Assembly (NCBI GenBank): GCA_002404395.1
Contig: DHJP01000172.1
Coordinates: 69,961-75,619, forward strand
DNA from: Clostridiales bacterium UBA4717
GTDB lineage: Bacteria > Bacillota > Clostridia > Oscillospirales > CAG-272
Length of the DNA stretch: 5,659 nucleotides
Reading direction: 5' to 3'
A program made the position numbers and the translations under genes. Positions 5,063-5,659 of this stretch are shown in pieces (position 1 is the stretch's first letter; each line of letters begins with the position of its first letter). Below the pieces are notes generated by a model. That model was not told the origin of the DNA. It ran no database searches and saw nothing but the letters and a program-made list of their open reading frames with translations.

Positions 5063-5515
5063 ATGGGTATGACCAAAGAACTCAAAGCAAACATCGCAAG
5101 AGTCGCTGTCGGTTTATTTGCGGTAGCGGCATTGTCGATTGCAGTCATGGCGTTCACTCCGTATTTCAACTACACGGCAGTGACCGGAGCATTACTCGGC
5201 GCGCTCGGCGCAACGCTTAACTTTTTCTTTCTGGCATTAGCCGTATCAAAAGCGGTCACCCGGAACGAGAAAGGCGCCTCCGCCTTTGTTCAGGCAACCT
5301 ACGCCTTCAGATTACTGTTTATGGGCGCAGTTATAGTGCTTGCCCTGCTCTCACCGTATTTCAACGGATACCTTACGATAATACCGTTTATTTTCATGAG
5401 ACCGATAATCATGGCGGTAAACGCAATGTTCAATAAAAATCCCGAACGCGGAACCGATTTTTCAAAAGAGCCGGCATCGGACACCGATCCGTCGGACTCC
5501 GAAAACCGAAAATAA
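5063..5515 (+). CDS. atpI: ATP synthase subunit I-like protein
   Basis: This 150-residue protein has four predicted membrane helices (about 13-31, 38-62, 82-97 and 103-121) and a long hydrophilic, acidic C-terminal tail (about 124-150) rich in Asp, Glu and Ser. The glycine-rich second helix (GALLGALGATLNFFFLALA, 42-60) and an Arg at the start of the third helix (Arg83) fit the ATP synthase I family (PF03899), encoded between atpZ and atpB in many Firmicutes. Subunit I is thought to help assemble the c-ring and, with AtpZ, to affect Mg uptake. The ATG at 5063 has AGGA 12 bases upstream, a little far; ATG 5069 is an alternative. An upstream in-frame extension overlaps atpZ and is rejected. The low conservation typical of this family limits confidence in detail, but position and topology agree. 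Confidence 0.82.
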   Translation: MGMTKELKANIARVAVGLFAVAALSIAVMAFTPYFNYTAVTGALLGALGATLNFFFLALAVSKAVTRNEKGASAFVQATYAFRLLFMGAVIVLALLSPYFNGYLTIIPFIFMRPIIMAVNAMFNKNPERGTDFSKEPASDTDPSDSENRK

Positions 5516-5530
5516 CGCCGCGGATCGGCG
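5516..5530 (+). other. Small hairpin between atpI and atpB
   Basis: CGCCG (5516-5520) pairs with CGGCG (5526-5530) around CGGAT, starting at the base after the atpI stop. There is no T-run, so it is not a terminator. Intercistronic hairpins in atp operons may shape transcript stability and subunit ratios; that is inference here. Confidence 0.35.
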
Positions 5531-5562
5531 CATAAAATGTCTGCTTCCAAAGGAGCGAGCAC

Positions 5563-5659
5563 ATGAACGATCTTGACATAAAAATTCTGTTTGAAATTCC
5601 GCTGTTCGGCGGGATCCCGGTTACTGAAACCGTGGTGAACACATGGATAATAATGGCGG
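5563..5659 (+). CDS. atpB: ATP synthase Fo subunit a, N-terminal start (runs off the window)
   Basis: The first 32 codons are visible. They encode a short soluble segment with KILFEIPLFGGIPVTETVV, then NTWIIMA entering the first membrane helix. This 'P-loop-free' start, with an ILF-IP-G-PVTETVVNTW pattern, is typical of clostridial Fo subunit a, the stator subunit that carries the proton or sodium half-channels against the c-ring. A strong Shine-Dalgarno AAAGGAG (5549-5555) lies 7 bases before the ATG. The order atpZ-atpI-atpB agrees with a standard F-type operon, with atpE, F, H, A, G, D and C expected downstream. The functional Arg and ion-specificity residues are outside the window. Confidence 0.9.
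   Translation, partial: MNDLDIKILFEIPLFGGIPVTETVVNTWIIMA

Overview
The window looks like a piece of chromosome from an anaerobic, low-to-mid GC Firmicute of class Clostridia, probably a gut-associated Oscillospirales or Christensenellales relative. This is inferred from the style of the proteins: an animal-type PurB followed by a divergent PurA, a stand-alone ECF S component, and an atp operon opening with atpZ-atpI-atpB. The promoters are sigma-A type and the terminators are classical hairpins. Species cannot be fixed from the sequence alone. Nothing looks like a phage, transposon, CRISPR array, tRNA or rRNA.

Layout. Bases 1-486 (+) are the C-terminal 161 residues of adenylosuccinate lyase (purB). 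Adenylosuccinate synthetase (purA, 571-1842, +) follows. The two enzymes carry out the two consecutive steps from IMP to AMP and probably form an operon. It ends at a perfect 17-bp bidirectional terminator (1870-1908). Facing it is a GH123/DUF4091-type glycoside hydrolase (1964-3637, -) with its own good promoter. Further right, also on the minus strand, is an ECF transporter S component (3987-4511) with a consensus promoter, a leader of about 138 nt that can fold in two exclusive ways, and a terminator about 190 bases past its stop. Divergent from it begins the F-type ATP synthase operon: atpZ (4812-5054), atpI (5063-5515) and the first 32 codons of atpB (5563 to the window end).

The genes do not form one obvious system. 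They are housekeeping (AMP synthesis, ATP synthase) plus two nutrient-acquisition genes (an intracellular amino-sugar glycosidase candidate and a vitamin-type importer subunit). The most interesting signals are non-coding. First, a nearly identical hairpin plus Shine-Dalgarno block (core GTCGGCTTCGCCGA followed by ATGGRG) sits directly before the start codons of both purA and the ECF gene, on opposite strands and about 4 kb apart. Second, the ECF leader has a switch-like architecture that matches no riboswitch class I recognise. Third, a 7+4-bp direct repeat (GTTAACC twice, 11-bp period) of the PhoB/PhoP type lies upstream of the atp genes.
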